Shown: positions 9,902-21,429, counted from the first letter of the stretch. The stretch: DNA of 64,000 nucleotides from Acrasis kona (GCA_026419775.2 JAOPGA020001408.1:1-64000), one strand, 5' to 3'. Notes: generated by a model not told the origin, from the letters alone. Numbers and translations: made by a program.

Positions 9902-11266
9902 TCAATTCCTCCTCGATGTTGTTACGTTAAGGTCCGTGAGTTGCATCACTTTATCATACTCTACAACAAAGTTGTCCTTGCTCAATGTCTTCCAGATGGT
10001 GGGATCGAAATAAATAAATGTGTTCTTCTTTTCTGGGTCGGGTGCTTGAATGAACCAAATCTTTTGCTCCTTATGGTACAGCCAATTCCTACTAATCAAT
10101 TCCCTGGCAGCAATGAATTGCAATTGATCGCGTGGCATCGAATAGAAAATGTAGAACAAGGTCTCCTCCTTGAACTTTTTGACTTGCCATTCCTTGATGG
10201 GGATGGGCGCCCTGAGGTAGCAACTCGGTATCTTGAACTCTGGTACAATGTAACTCGGTCGATCGCTCCACGGCGACGCAAAAGAACTGTACAAGTACTC
10301 TGACGAGTTCAGATTCAACCCGAGGGTCGTGAGGTCGAAGCCAAGAGCCAGAACGTTGAGATCCTGATCCGTCATCTTGATCACATTTCGAAGGCCCATC
10401 AATCCATACTTGCTATCGCTCGCCAACATGTTGTTCATGCCGCCATAGACGCCTGAATTTTGCTAACGCAGTGTTAAAAAAATGATGCGACGCGAGCACA
10501 TACTTGTAGTTGAAGTCTTTGTTGCTCCATCATTTGTTGTTGCATGAGCATCCTGACGTCGTTCGAGCGCGTGTACATTTGTTGCTGCTGTTGCTGTTGT
10601 TGTTGCTGCTGCTGTTGCGTGGACGCATACATGTTCTGCTCATTATTCGAGTTCATCATTGCCATCAGTGCACCATCCGTTCGATACGCCTATTATTTAA
10701 AAAGAAGAGTTGTACGTTGAGCATACCTCCATTCCTGAGCCCATGGCGGGATGCCCCATGGGTCCGTTCAGCATGACGCCGTTATTCTGGTTCCTGATGG
10801 GACTCGCCATCATTCTTGTTCTCTGTTGCTGTTGCTGCTGTTGCACAGTGCCCCCATTCTGTACTTGTTGTGGCATCATTATCCGAGACCAAGAGGATAA
10901 ATTGTTGTTGTTGTTGCTGCTGCTGTTATTGCCAACTTGAGTTTGTTGCCCATACATTCCCGGCAAGCTTATACCTGAGCCTAGAGTAGCCTGTGTCATG
11001 GGTTGCATGCCGTTGAACCGATCTATAGCTTTTAATTTTATTGTTTTTTAAAGAAATGTACTTTGAAAGGGCGCTCCTGTGGCTGAAGGATTCGTATTCA
11101 TCCCCATCGTGGTATCATATGCGCTCATACCGTTTACTATACCCTCAAACTCAAGATCTGAATTCCTCTCCGTTCGTTTGTAATAATACTGAGTTGGATC
11201 AAACTCGTCGTCAGATGGATCTTGGTAGTTGTCTTTGAAATAATCTAGTCGATTGTCTTTAGACAT
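9902..11266 (-). CDS. CNOT2: CCR4-NOT complex subunit 2 (NOT2)
   Basis: Four exons: 11266..11062, 11022..10727, 10689..10504 and 10462..9902, with introns of 39, 37 and 41 nt, giving 415 aa. The first 230 residues are low-complexity Gln/Asn/Met/Ser, with two poly-Gln tracts in exons 2 and 3. The last exon encodes the NOT2/NOT3/NOT5 NOT-box domain: LALGFDLTTLGLNLNSSEYL, then FASPWSD, IPSCYL, FYIFYSMPRDQLQ and YFDPTIWKT. NOT2 binds NOT1 and NOT3/5 in the deadenylase complex that shortens mRNA tails. The poly-Gln tracts may be length-polymorphic. The plus-strand open frame across them is just the antisense of CAG/CAA repeats. Confidence 0.92.
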
Positions 11267-11372
11267 TTATATACACGCTCGCAATTTTGTTGTGTTCGGT
11301 CCGGTAGCTTGTTCACAGACAAATTTTTGATATGAAAAGGTCAACCAATCTAGAAAACTGTTTCTTGTTTAT

Positions 11373-12749
11373 TTACATTTTGCAATACTGAGTGCTGCCC
11401 TCCTGGGCGTCGCATGAACTCTGAATCATGAAACCTTCCGTTAAACTACATTTATGAACCCATTGCTCCACACAAAAATCAAAGTCAAAAGGATTCGTGT
11501 ACCATCTGAAATTACTTTGGTCAACAGTATGTTTTCCGTCCGTCCATGAGTCTCCCCTACCAAGTAGCAATGCCTCACCTGGCATGAGCCATCGGACACA
11601 GACAGTGTCGCTCAATCCAAATGCAAAATCACCAGAACCAAGAAGAGGCCAAGGAAAAGGATTGCTGGATCCAACACCAATAAGTATCGGTTTCGGTTCC
11701 AAATCATTTAAAAGTGAAATTGATCTGTCGCCTACTCTGTGCCAGCCGGATCCGCTTGCAACTCCCAATTCCTTTTCTAGTTCAATATCCCTACCTTCAA
11801 GACAGTTATAAGCACTTGAGATCAGAGCCTCGTTCGGACTTTCCGATAAAATGTTCCAAGATGTCCCAACAGATGTTTTTCGAGACCTTCTCCCAGCAGA
11901 AAATTTAGAATGCACTTCAGTCCTTTTTATTTTTGAATTTTTGTACAAAGTTCCTGCTTGGTGTTTTTTTATTAATTGTCTGAAAGATGACTCTTTCGAT
12001 TCATTAGGCTTGTATCTTACATCCTCTCTATCAAATAAATCACGGCCGTCTGCATAACGTTGTTGTGACTTGGGTAGTGAATCCTTGATCATTTCTACAG
12101 TGTGAACGGGCATGTAAAATCTAATTGGAAACCAGTCTTTGTATCCTTTTAGCTTTACAAGAAGGGTAGTATCTTTTATGGGGTATTCTGCAAATTCAAG
12201 CTCCAATGGCGCAGGATCCCACACGAACTTTGACCATCCCTCTGGAGTTTTGTAGGCTTGGAAATTGTGACTAACTCTTGTTCCATTCAATATATAATCT
12301 ACAGTAAACTCCCCACTAAAATTTAAATGTTGATTGAATACAAAAGCAACGCTGGGCATATGATTGTTTTCTTTAATAATCTGATAATGTACCAATGCTC
12401 CGACTATAGGTGGTTCGTTGTATGGCCATTGAGCAAACCAAGTAGATGCTGTGGTTTGCCCATCGCAATAAGGTCTATCACCGCCACTCAACATTTGTAC
12501 GGGCATCGACAAGAATACATCGTTTATATCTGAGGATAGCATCCAAAACAGGTTCAAGTATTTGGAAGCTGCATTAGCGACTACTGCCTCCGATCTCCAC
12601 TTGAATGTGTTTTTACCACCCCACGCAGCTTCTTCTGTGGGGAGTAAAGGTGGTTTGGGTAGCCCATTTCTTCCACATCCATCCGAGTAAGCAAATGATG
12701 TGAGGCAAAATACAACAGCTGTCAACAGCAACACCTGACTCATCAACAT
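11373..12749 (-). CDS. Secreted protein of unknown function, 458 aa
   Basis: Starts with a signal peptide (MLMSQVLLLTAVVFCLTSFA); I chose the first ATG, nine nt inside the longest open frame. The mature chain has several N-glycosylation sequons (NFSG, NGTR, NESK), a basic linker with SAGRRSRKT near residue 290 that could be a processing site, and about nine cysteines clustered near the N- and C-termini. The C-terminal part (SGSGWHRVGDRS, then VGSSNPFPWP, VCVRWLMPGE, YTNPFDFDFC) looks like a compact beta-rich, disulfide-bonded domain. No family recognised; no C-terminal membrane helix or GPI signal. Confidence 0.75.
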   Translation of the reverse strand: MLMSQVLLLTAVVFCLTSFAYSDGCGRNGLPKPPLLPTEEAAWGGKNTFKWRSEAVVANAASKYLNLFWMLSSDINDVFLSMPVQMLSGGDRPYCDGQTTASTWFAQWPYNEPPIVGALVHYQIIKENNHMPSVAFVFNQHLNFSGEFTVDYILNGTRVSHNFQAYKTPEGWSKFVWDPAPLELEFAEYPIKDTTLLVKLKGYKDWFPIRFYMPVHTVEMIKDSLPKSQQRYADGRDLFDREDVRYKPNESKESSFRQLIKKHQAGTLYKNSKIKRTEVHSKFSAGRRSRKTSVGTSWNILSESPNEALISSAYNCLEGRDIELEKELGVASGSGWHRVGDRSISLLNDLEPKPILIGVGSSNPFPWPLLGSGDFAFGLSDTVCVRWLMPGEALLLGRGDSWTDGKHTVDQSNFRWYTNPFDFDFCVEQWVHKCSLTEGFMIQSSCDAQEGSTQYCKM

Positions 12750-12940
12750 TTTGCTCAACTGTCAACTAAACAAATTTGTTGATTCGGGAGCGTTCAACAA
12801 AAGGTTAGCGATAACTTTTACAAAATCAAACTACATCATCGGCACAGACAGTATTCATAATATAACCTTCAGAGAATTTATAAGCGGATAATAGTTATCC
12901 CTTCGTATGTATGAATCTTTACGAACCTTAGAATGTTTCG

Positions 12941-14960
12941 ATGAATACGACTTTATCCATTTTAGGATTACAAAAAATAACAATGAACACAGAGGGTGAG
13001 ACAGTCACCCCAGAAGCTATTGCCTCTTGTGCATGCAGCAATTGCAATTCCTCACATAGAAAATGCGACAGAAAGTTACCAGTGTGCGGTGGGTGCTTGA
13101 AGAAGAACAAGACGGACACGTGTTCCTACGATTATGTACCAGCGAAACGTTTAAGAAGAATGCATGAGAAGGAAAAACAAAGGCAAACCGTAAACCAAAA
13201 TACACAACCAGAAGTAAGCTTGAATCAGGCAATACATACAGTTTCAGCGGAGGCGAGTGAACAACGCATTCCCCCGATTCAAAACAGAGTCGAAGCACAA
13301 AACAACGAGCACCTCATTTTGAAACCAATACTAAACTTACCGGCAACACACATGGAAGACACTTATTCGTACCTTGATAGAACTTTCGCAGTACCCCCAA
13401 CTACACACACAAATAATCTTGTTCTCAACCACTCACAATTACAACCGCAACCCAAGCTACCAAGTTTATCAAAGTTAGCCTCTCCCGAACTTGATAATTA
13501 TTTCGAACATTTGTATTTGGTATCGCCACTGTGCATCGATAAAGATAAATCCCGTTCTCTGCTGGCTATAAGAAAAAAATTGATGAGCGAAGTAGATATT
13601 TCGAACATGCAATATACTGGCCACACCAGGGCGGAAGTAGCAGCAATGTTCGCCACTCTAGGTAGCAAAATCAATGTGCTTATCGTACTAAATATTTATA
13701 GCACATTTTTACAAGAGGTTTGATGTACCGACTATCGCCTCACGGTGTTATGACATTAGTAAAAATCTTCTGGCGACCATATATGATCAAGTTCTAACCG
13801 ATAAGTACGTTGTCAACGCCAATTTATATTCAGGTATTTTCCTAATTTTTAATCAAGAGTCACAATTGTTAGGAATGTACCATAGCCTAGAGGGCGAAGT
13901 TGATAAAGCAAGATTCTACTTTACAACCGTTGATGCCTATTTGAAGTATACTTCGAACGAAACACACAGTATGTACGAAACAGCCTTTGAAAGGACAACA
14001 AGGACTTTGAGAAGAAGATGTCTATTTTTAACGCATCACTGTTATGGTTGCCTCATGTCAGAAGAGGTTGACATGAAGCGCCTAGTCAAACTCCTTCTCG
14101 GGCTCTACTTTCTTGTTAAATGTAACTTTTTCTTCACATTCTCACATTAACGTTTAGATTATGAAAAGTACTTGGCTGCACGCGAAAACAAAAAACAACC
14201 AATTGTCGGAGACATTGATGAATTCATTCCATGCTTGGACATGATACTGAGTGATATTGAAAATGGAACGGATGGGTTCCGTCTAGACATTGAAATGATT
14301 GATATACTAAGCAAGAAGATACGTCACACATTTGATACATACCCAGCAAAAGGAGAAGAGTTGGATAACAGTTTGAAGCGGTTATCATTTTTGATGGTTG
14401 CACAAGGTCTCAAGATACAGTTATTGATTGCAAGTGGGTCCAACACGACATCAGTATTCGAAGGAGACGATCCCATTATTTTGCAGTTAGCAAATTTAAT
14501 AATCACTCTAACTAGTGTTGGTATTTTTAATCTTGCAAGTGCTTTTTGTATTCTTCCTGTTTGTATTGCTATTTCTGTCCACATTGATATGTTGTCCAAA
14601 GCACCTCCTGCTAAAAAAATTGATATTGTACACCACCTGAAACTAGGTATTAAGGGTTTGATGACGCTTGGATCTCGATTTGAACTTGTTTTTGTAAGAT
14701 ACCGGACTTTGGTACGAGATGCAGAGAATGCTGTAAGGATGTATGAAGAGCAGTTGTCGAGGTCTATGTCATTTACTCATAATCAAAATGACGTTTCACC
14801 TGTTTCGCCTGTTGCTGTAAATGTTAAAAATACAATCGCGAGTTTGTTGATTGGGACAACACCATCCTCCCACAATAATTTTAAGTACAGCGGTGATAGA
14901 GACTTGTCAAACATGGATTTTGATAGATTTTTAGGAGAGTTTTTAAATGACGGAAGTTAA
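12941..14960 (+). CDS. Zn2Cys6 binuclear cluster transcription factor
   Basis: Three exons: 12941..13661, 13702..14121 and 14158..14960, introns 40 and 36 nt, 647 aa; a second in-frame Met at 12983 could be the start. Residues about 29-57 form a zinc cluster with spacing Cx2Cx6Cx6Cx2Cx8C, followed by basic AKRLRRMHEKEKQR. This is the GAL4-type DNA-binding domain, common in fungi and scattered in amoebae. The remaining 500 residues are helical and match the general layout of the fungal-type middle homology region, though I see no decisive motif. A polar Gln/Pro-rich segment lies between. Confidence 0.85.
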
Positions 14961-15128
14961 TATTAAAAAATAAGCTTACTTTATAAATGCTTTTCTTTTC
15001 TACAACGGTAGTTGTTCGATTATTTTTCCTAATTGTTGTAATACTCCGGTTTGCTGAACCAATTGCGGTTGGTCAACTCTTTAGCACAACGACTTCAGGC
15101 CAAACTTGAGAGCAACACAGGAGTAATA

Positions 15129-15911
15129 ATGTCCACTGCAACTAGACAACCACAAAGATTTGCCGACAACACACAGAATGACAAGATTCAACAGATGATT
15201 ATGTTTATTCTGAGCGAGGCTAGAGAAAAGGCGAGCGAATTAGAGGTTCAAGCCGACCAAGATGCCTCCATAGAAAAGCTAAACCTCATTGAATCCGCAA
15301 AGAAAAAGATTCGCTCCGACTACGAGAAGAAGGAGAAGCAAGTCGAAGTCGATAAGAAGATGTATGCACAATGTTTTTTACTTTGCTTCTAACCATGGTA
15401 TTTAGTGCACATTCAAATGAAGTTAAAGATGCTAGACTCCACATCCTTAAGCTCAAGGATCAAATACTTCGCGACACATTGAAGGACGCTACAAAGCAAG
15501 TCCGTTCGTTGACTAGCGACAAGCAAAAGTACACCGAGGTTGTCAAGAAGCTCATTCTCCAAGTATGTTGAGTCTTTGTTTTTTACTCATCATCAATAAT
15601 AGGGTTTAATCAGATTGACTGAGGACACCGTTAACGTCTTCTGCAAGGAGTCCGACTACCAGTTGGCCAGCAGCGCAGCAAAAGAAGCAGAAAAAGAATA
15701 CAGCAACCTCACAGGTGGCTTGAGGTGCAAGGTGACCGTTGTTCAAGGTAGCTACTTGGATAAGGACTCTGTCGGAGGTGTCGTCGTCGCCGCCAATGGA
15801 GATCGCATCAAGGTCAACAACACCTTGGATCAACGTCTACAACTTATTTTTGAACAAAAGTTACCTGAGCTCAGAGGATTATTGTTCCCAAAGGATGCTG
15901 GTGTTTTATAA
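15129..15911 (+). CDS. ATP6V1E: V-type proton ATPase subunit E
   Basis: Three exons: 15129..15361, 15406..15562 and 15603..15911 with introns of 44 and 40 nt, 232 aa, the usual length. The N-terminal half is a long charged helix typical of the peripheral stalk (FILSEAREKASELEVQAD, IRSDYEKKEKQ). The C-terminal domain carries GGVVVAANGDRIKVNNTLD and RLQLIFEQKLPELRGLLF, the E-subunit signature. It forms the EG stalk that holds V1 to Vo during acidification of vacuoles and phagosomes. The first intron has a clear CTAAC branch site. Confidence 0.95.
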
Positions 15912-16147
15912 ATAGTTTTGTGACATGTTTTGTTTGAATCTTTTTTGTACTTGATGAATAAAAAGAAAATCAAAATTGGCTAACAAGTAGATCCTATTCC
16001 AAATCCAGGGACCTCCTGCATTTCATAGAAATATAATGAATTGGCAATAGTTAGACCCTGTCACTTCTTGATGAGCACCATCTCAGTTGACTCATCACAT
16101 GTCGATCCATTTCAAGCCAAACCTTATGACAATATAAAAACAAAAAA

Positions 16148-17995
16148 ATGAGTGGAGAGAAGATAGGACCTTTTATTCTTGGCGAGACTCTTGGTGAGGG
16201 AGCAACAGGTGTGATTGCCACTGCATACATTTTTCTTACTGGTTATAGGAAAAGTCAAACTTGCGGTCCATAAAGATACAAATGATAAGGTTGCCATCAA
16301 GATCATCAACAAGAGCATTCTGGCAGACAACATTAAACTCAAAAAGAAGATTGAAAGAGAAATTGACATTCTAAAGTTGATGAATCATAAATCGGTCATA
16401 AAATTATATGATGTGCTACAAAGTAAAAAATATCTGTAAGTGTTGTTTGAGTCTTGTCAATTAAAACGTGACCTAGTTTCCTCATCATGGAATACATTGA
16501 AGGGGGTGAGCTTTTCGACTATATTGTAAAGAAGGGCAGGCTATCCTTAGAAGAAGCTTTTTTCTTTTATAAACAGATCATCGAAGGCGTTGAATACTGT
16601 CACCAGAACTTGATATGTCACAGAGACCTCAAACCTGGTACATATTAATTATAATTTATCAATAACCATGTAAGAAAATCTCCTCCTCGACAAGAACAAA
16701 AACATGAAGATTGCTGACTTTGGTATGGCGTCCTTTCTAGAGGCTGATAGATTACTCGAAACTAGTTGCGGATCGCCCCACTACGCAAGCCCTGAGGTAG
16801 TAAAAGGATTGAGATATAATGGGACAGAGGCCGATGTCTGGTCGTGTGGTGTTGTTTTGTTTGCTCTTCTGACTGTGAGTTACTTTTGTAATCATCTTTC
16901 AATTAATCTTTCAAGGGACGTCTTCCTTTTGATGATGAGAACACTCAAAACCTACTGAGGAAGGTCAAAGCTGGTGTTTATGACATTCCCAGTTACCTTG
17001 TTGGAGATGTCAGAGACATCATACAACGAATGCTTTGTATGGATCCAGAGAAACGCATCACCATCACCGAAATCAAAAGACATAACTGGTGGAGAAGAAT
17101 GGACAGACACGTGAATGGCCTCACTTCCCATGGATTAACCATACCCACTTACGAGCAATTAAAACAAAAGAGATTAAAAGAAAAGGCAGAGAAGATTGAG
17201 GACGAAGAAGAGTTAGCCGCTCAAATCATGAAAAATGAACAAGAAGACATTAACAAGGAGGCAGAAGTCGAGGGAATGAAAACTCCACTTGAATCCAGAG
17301 ACAGTCCATTCGGCGGCAAGCCAAGCCCAGATAACCTAGAGATCGACCCAGAGGTCATTCAGGCCATGAATCAATTGGGTTGGATGAGCGACGTCGAAAA
17401 GGTCAAGGACGGATTGTTAAGCGTCACTAAGAACATTGAAGCAGTCATGTACAATCTACTCAAGAAGAGGAAGGAAGAAACTGGTGACTTTAAAATTGAA
17501 ACATTCCATCAAAAGATGAGCGTGTCCATTAACAATCCAATCGATCCAGAGGATGACGCTAATCAAGGAGCAGATAAAGCTTTAGCACTTCGCAGAAGAA
17601 TTATGGACATTAATCAGCCAGATGACGTCATTTCAGCGTCACCACCTGGTAAAGGGATGCAATGGTTTTCATTTTGGAAAAAGAAAATCTCCTCACCAAA
17701 ACCTGGACTCAACCCACAATTTGCACTACATTCTAACAAGCCTCAACAGGACATTATGAGTGAATTGAGCAGAAGCTTCAAAGTGTTACAATTACAAATG
17801 ACCACTGTGAGTGACTCCACCATTCGTGTAAAATGTGAAGTTGGTCATGAAAGGGGGGATATTGAACTCGACATTACTATGAGTACCATTCCAGAAGAAG
17901 GAGCCGGGTTCTTTTTGCACTTTAACAGAATAAGTGGTGACGTTCATGCCGCCAAGATCTTGTTCGATTCATTGCAACAAGAATTGAAGATTTAA
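16148..17995 (+). CDS. Ser/Thr kinase of the BRSK/SAD (AMPK-related) family
   Basis: Five exons: 16148..16208, 16249..16435, 16477..16637, 16675..16874 and 16916..17995; introns 40, 41, 37 and 41 nt; 562 aa. All kinase motifs are intact: LGEGATGKVKLA, VAIKII, HRDLKPENLL, DFGMAS, a T-loop [15 protein letters not shown] with the LKB1-type Thr, and [18 protein letters not shown], which is BRSK-like. After the kinase comes a coiled region, a UBA-like segment ([19 protein letters not shown]) and a C-terminal KA1-like domain ([20 protein letters not shown]). By family it would act in polarity or nutrient signalling downstream of LKB1. MARK/Gin4-type assignment is the main alternative. Confidence 0.9.
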
Positions 17996-18291
17996 ATAAA
18001 CTTTTTTTAATTACTAGTAATGTTGTTGTTGCTTACGAGGTTGATGATCAACTTAGTTTGTTTGTATCCATTTTGATAGATATAATAGAGGTATTGGTTC
18101 TTCAAAGAACTATTTATGTGTTAACTCTTCATCAGAATTAATACCTATACCGGTTCGGACTGGGCAACGAATCGTTGCTACATACTCAGTAAATAGTTTT
18201 AAAAATAGAATATTTTTTTAGTAATAGATTTTGCAACCAAAACAGTGTTTGAACGGGATATTAAACAAATTTCCAGTAACAACAACGACGA

Positions 18292-20205
18292 ATGCCGTAC
18301 TATGACCTGAGCATAAACATCTTCGACAGTATTGGAGCACAACACCCACCACAATTGTTTCCTACGCCAAAGTCCTGGAGAGATGCAATAAGAACACGGA
18401 ATGTTTCGAAAATGTTAGACTATGGACACAGTTGTGAGGACGTTGCTAAACTCAAGACAGCCAAAGAAAACGATTTTTATAACTTTATATATTGTTTTCC
18501 AATCGAAAGGATGGCAGATGTGAGGACGATAAGAGCTTATGTGAAAGCAGATGCCAATAATTTAAATGTTGAAACTGTCCGCCTCATTATGAGGAATCAT
18601 AACTGCTATCGAGAGGTGGTTGAGATTATAATCAAACAGGCCATCCTTTCATCCAACCTAACTGTCCTTAACTATATGATAAATAAATACTCAAACCAAT
18701 CCTATTTCCAGGATTGTATCTATTCTTTAATAGGCTATAGTTCCGAAGTAGTCTTTAACATCCTATTAAAATACATCGATATTGACGAGATTATAGGAGC
18801 CGGTGAGTGGTCATCTAGGTTTGCAGAGAAGATTTGTAGATTTGGAGACACTAATGTTGTTGAGCACATGATAAGCATGGGCATGAGCGATTGGAGCAGC
18901 ATCATGAGCGGGGCTAGTAGAGGTGGCAATATGGATATTGTGCTTCTCATGATTGAGTATAGATCTGAAAACTATTCCAAAGCATTGTGCGAAGCAAGTA
19001 AAGGAGGTCATATGGATGTTGTACAACTTTTGATACACTACTGCACAGACTACAATAAAGCATTAATATCTTCATGTTTGGGTGGCAACGAGCAAGTTGT
19101 CAGACTAATGATTTCTCTTGGTGCTGACGATTGGAACCAAGCCTTATGTGCAGCCAGTCTTAAGGGACACCTTGATATTGTTTACTTACTAATAGAACAT
19201 GGTGCCAACGACTGGAACGGCGCCATGCTCCAGGCCTGTCAAAATGGACATATTCATATAGTGAATGCATTAATCGAATATGGTGGTACCCTGGATGACT
19301 GGAATGGCTTCTTGTTTGTAAGCAGTGAATACGGTCATATAGATATTATCAAGATGATGATATCATACGGAGCTAACTGTTTTAATAGTTCTCTGTTACA
19401 AGCAATAAAGAATGATAATCTTTGTGCTGCCAAAATTCTAATTGATCACGGCGCTGATGATTGGACCAGTGCAATTGCTATCGCATGCGAGAAGAATTTT
19501 AAAAAATTAATAAAATACATGATTGGTAGAGGTGCAGATAACATGGACGAAGGTCTGTCATCTGCTTGTGAGTTCGATCGCATAGATATTGCAAAACTGC
19601 TCATCAGGCATGGAGCAAGCGACTGGAATAGCGGTCTGTTTAGTGCCTGCATTGGTGGAAGCGTAAAAACTGCACAGCTCATGATAAACTATGGTGCTGA
19701 TAATTTCAATCAGTGCCTTCTCAGAGCCTGTCAGGATTCTAATTTTCACATGGTATGGCTCATGATCGACCATGGTGCCACCAACCTGGATGAAGCACTC
19801 CTGTATGCTTGTAAAAATAATTTAAAAAATATTGTACAGTTATTGATTGATAACGGAGCATGTAATTTGGACGAGTGCTTAGAAGTTGCCTGCTTTCACG
19901 GTCACAAAGACCTAGCTTTGTTGTTAATCGAGCACGGGGCCAGTGATTGGAACGAAGGTTTACGGAGTGCATGTGAGGGATGTCAATTAAATATAGTTGA
20001 GATGATGATGCTCTTTGGAGCAAATGACTGGAACGGAGGACTTATGTCGATTTGTGAGTCAAGCTTCTCAACCTTTGATACGAGTGACTGGGTGGAAGTA
20101 AATGAAAAGGAGAATATGGACCACATTTCAATAGCACTGTTGATGATTCAAAAAGGTGCAGATAATTACAATGAATATCCTATGCTTGAGAATCTAATGT
20201 TTTGA
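18292..20205 (+). CDS. Ankyrin-like repeat protein with 27-residue repeats, 637 aa
   Basis: Intronless. After about 190 residues of irregular helical sequence there are about 15 repeats of the form GADDWNxALxxACxxGHxDIVxLLIEH (for example GADDWNQALCAASLKGHLDI). The LLIEHGA turn and GHxDIV helix are ankyrin, but the usual TPLHxAA loop is shortened and replaced by DWN, giving a 27-residue rather than 33-residue period. Similar short ankyrin-like repeats are known from giant DNA viruses of amoebae and their hosts. The role is probably protein binding. No F-box, BTB or kinase domain accompanies it. Single-exon structure among intron-rich neighbours is worth noting. Confidence 0.85.
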   Translation: MPYYDLSINIFDSIGAQHPPQLFPTPKSWRDAIRTRNVSKMLDYGHSCEDVAKLKTAKENDFYNFIYCFPIERMADVRTIRAYVKADANNLNVETVRLIMRNHNCYREVVEIIIKQAILSSNLTVLNYMINKYSNQSYFQDCIYSLIGYSSEVVFNILLKYIDIDEIIGAGEWSSRFAEKICRFGDTNVVEHMISMGMSDWSSIMSGASRGGNMDIVLLMIEYRSENYSKALCEASKGGHMDVVQLLIHYCTDYNKALISSCLGGNEQVVRLMISLGADDWNQALCAASLKGHLDIVYLLIEHGANDWNGAMLQACQNGHIHIVNALIEYGGTLDDWNGFLFVSSEYGHIDIIKMMISYGANCFNSSLLQAIKNDNLCAAKILIDHGADDWTSAIAIACEKNFKKLIKYMIGRGADNMDEGLSSACEFDRIDIAKLLIRHGASDWNSGLFSACIGGSVKTAQLMINYGADNFNQCLLRACQDSNFHMVWLMIDHGATNLDEALLYACKNNLKNIVQLLIDNGACNLDECLEVACFHGHKDLALLLIEHGASDWNEGLRSACEGCQLNIVEMMMLFGANDWNGGLMSICESSFSTFDTSDWVEVNEKENMDHISIALLMIQKGADNYNEYPMLENLMF

Positions 20206-20352
20206 TAAAAAATATCAAACAATAAAATTGTAATATGTAAGAGAGAGAGCACTTGTCATAAGACGAGTACAGATAAGTTTTGACACTGGAAACGTAGAGT
20301 ATTCCAAATAAAATGATAATTTTTCACGACTTATTGTTTATCAAAAGAGATT

Positions 20353-20898
20353 TTATTGATGATGGTTACAATCACTTCCATGTTCATGGTCTTCCGCACA
20401 GTGATCGTCATCGATGTAATGTTGGTGTCCGCACTCGTTTGTGTGTTCATGATCCTCATCGCAGAGGTCCTCGTCCTCATCTTCCTCCCCTTGTAACTCG
20501 TTTGCTTTTTCATAACACTCCATTGCTTCTTCAATTCTGTTTAAATCGTTTAGGTTGTCTGCTTTCTTCAGTAAAATTGTAATGTTTGATCTGTCAATGG
20601 AGAGGGCTTTATCATAGCAATCAACAGCTTCTGCAAGTTGTTCTATTTTGGACAATGTATCGCCGATTCCAGCCAAAGTATCAACATCATACGGTTGTAG
20701 TTGAAGTGCTGCGTGGTATGATTCTAGAGCATCTCTGTAACGTTCCAAGTCGTCCAAAACCGATGCTTTGTTGAAATGTGCCTCAAAGCACTTTGGGTCT
20801 ATTTGAATGGCTTCATCAAAATGCTCCAATGCCTCATCTAACCTATCTTGTTCATATAATATATTACCCTTGTCTTTGATTGCCAATGCTACATCCAT
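20353..20898 (-). CDS. TPR protein with His/Cys/Asp-rich metal-binding-like tail, 181 aa
   Basis: I start at the first in-frame ATG (20898); the frame is open 39 nt further upstream but only from GTG. Residues about 5-140 form four tetratricopeptide repeats (ALAIKDKGNILYEQDRLDEA, AHFNKASVLDDLERYRDALE, TLAGIGDTLSKIEQLAEAVD, ILLKKADNLNDLNRIEEAME). The last 40 residues are packed with Asp/Glu, His and Cys (CDEDHEHTNECGHQH, DHCAEDHEHGSDCNHH), with two HEHxx(E/D)C units and further Cys/His. This suggests binding of zinc, copper or nickel. It resembles His-rich tails on metallochaperones, but no specific family is recognised. Confidence 0.75.
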   Translation of the reverse strand: MDVALAIKDKGNILYEQDRLDEALEHFDEAIQIDPKCFEAHFNKASVLDDLERYRDALESYHAALQLQPYDVDTLAGIGDTLSKIEQLAEAVDCYDKALSIDRSNITILLKKADNLNDLNRIEEAMECYEKANELQGEEDEDEDLCDEDHEHTNECGHQHYIDDDHCAEDHEHGSDCNHHQ

Positions 20899-21023
20899 CG
20901 GGTTGTGTGACTTCAAGAGTGTCGATGTCTTTTTCACACCGTTGTAATCTCATTTAAAGGTATAAATTTCATTACCTTAAACCCCCCTCATTAAACTTTC
21001 CTGGCTAGCCCAGAAATCACTAA

Positions 21024-21429
21024 ACTAAGCAGAGCGAATCTTTTGGATATGAATCTCTCAGTGGCGAGTATCCTGCTGAGTACCGTAATAACGACAGAGT
21101 ACTAGTTAAAAGCATTGATCTTGCTGATTTACTTTACCACAAGATTTCTCAAAAAAACATTAGTCTATTTCAAGACTTTAGAAACTCAGAGACAAAACTA
21201 TTCGGCTTCTCAAACGAGGAAATATGGACACCTATTAGATTAAATGAAGTCATCAAATTCGCAAAGTGCCAAATTCAAACCTCACATGGACAATTGCATC
21301 GTCAAAAGAGAAGATGAGAGAAGCATCTCAACAATCATTGTTTATTTGAATGAGGACTTCAAGGGAGGTGACACAGTGTTCTACCAAAGGCCAGAAGATG
21401 GGAAACTACCGTTTATCACATTAATATGA
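21024..21429 (+). pseudogene. Prolyl 4-hydroxylase-like 2OG-Fe(II) oxygenase fragment
   Basis: Two frames together resemble part of the P4H/2OG-Fe(II) family: YRNNDRVLVKSIDLADLLYH and IWTPIRLNEVIKFAKC in one frame, then KFKPHMDNC (the HxD iron ligands), ISTIIVYLNEDFKGGDTVFY in the next. The frame change falls in the middle of the normally continuous KC...FxPHxD motif, near 21265, with too little room for an intron and a few residues missing. The distal iron-binding His and the 2-oxoglutarate Arg/Lys are not found downstream. I read this as a broken gene fragment; an assembly deletion is the alternative. Confidence 0.55.

Noticed and set aside
10510-10940. Leu-rich plus-strand open frames
   Set aside because: Antisense of the CNOT2 poly-Gln tracts; no start context, intron logic or homology.
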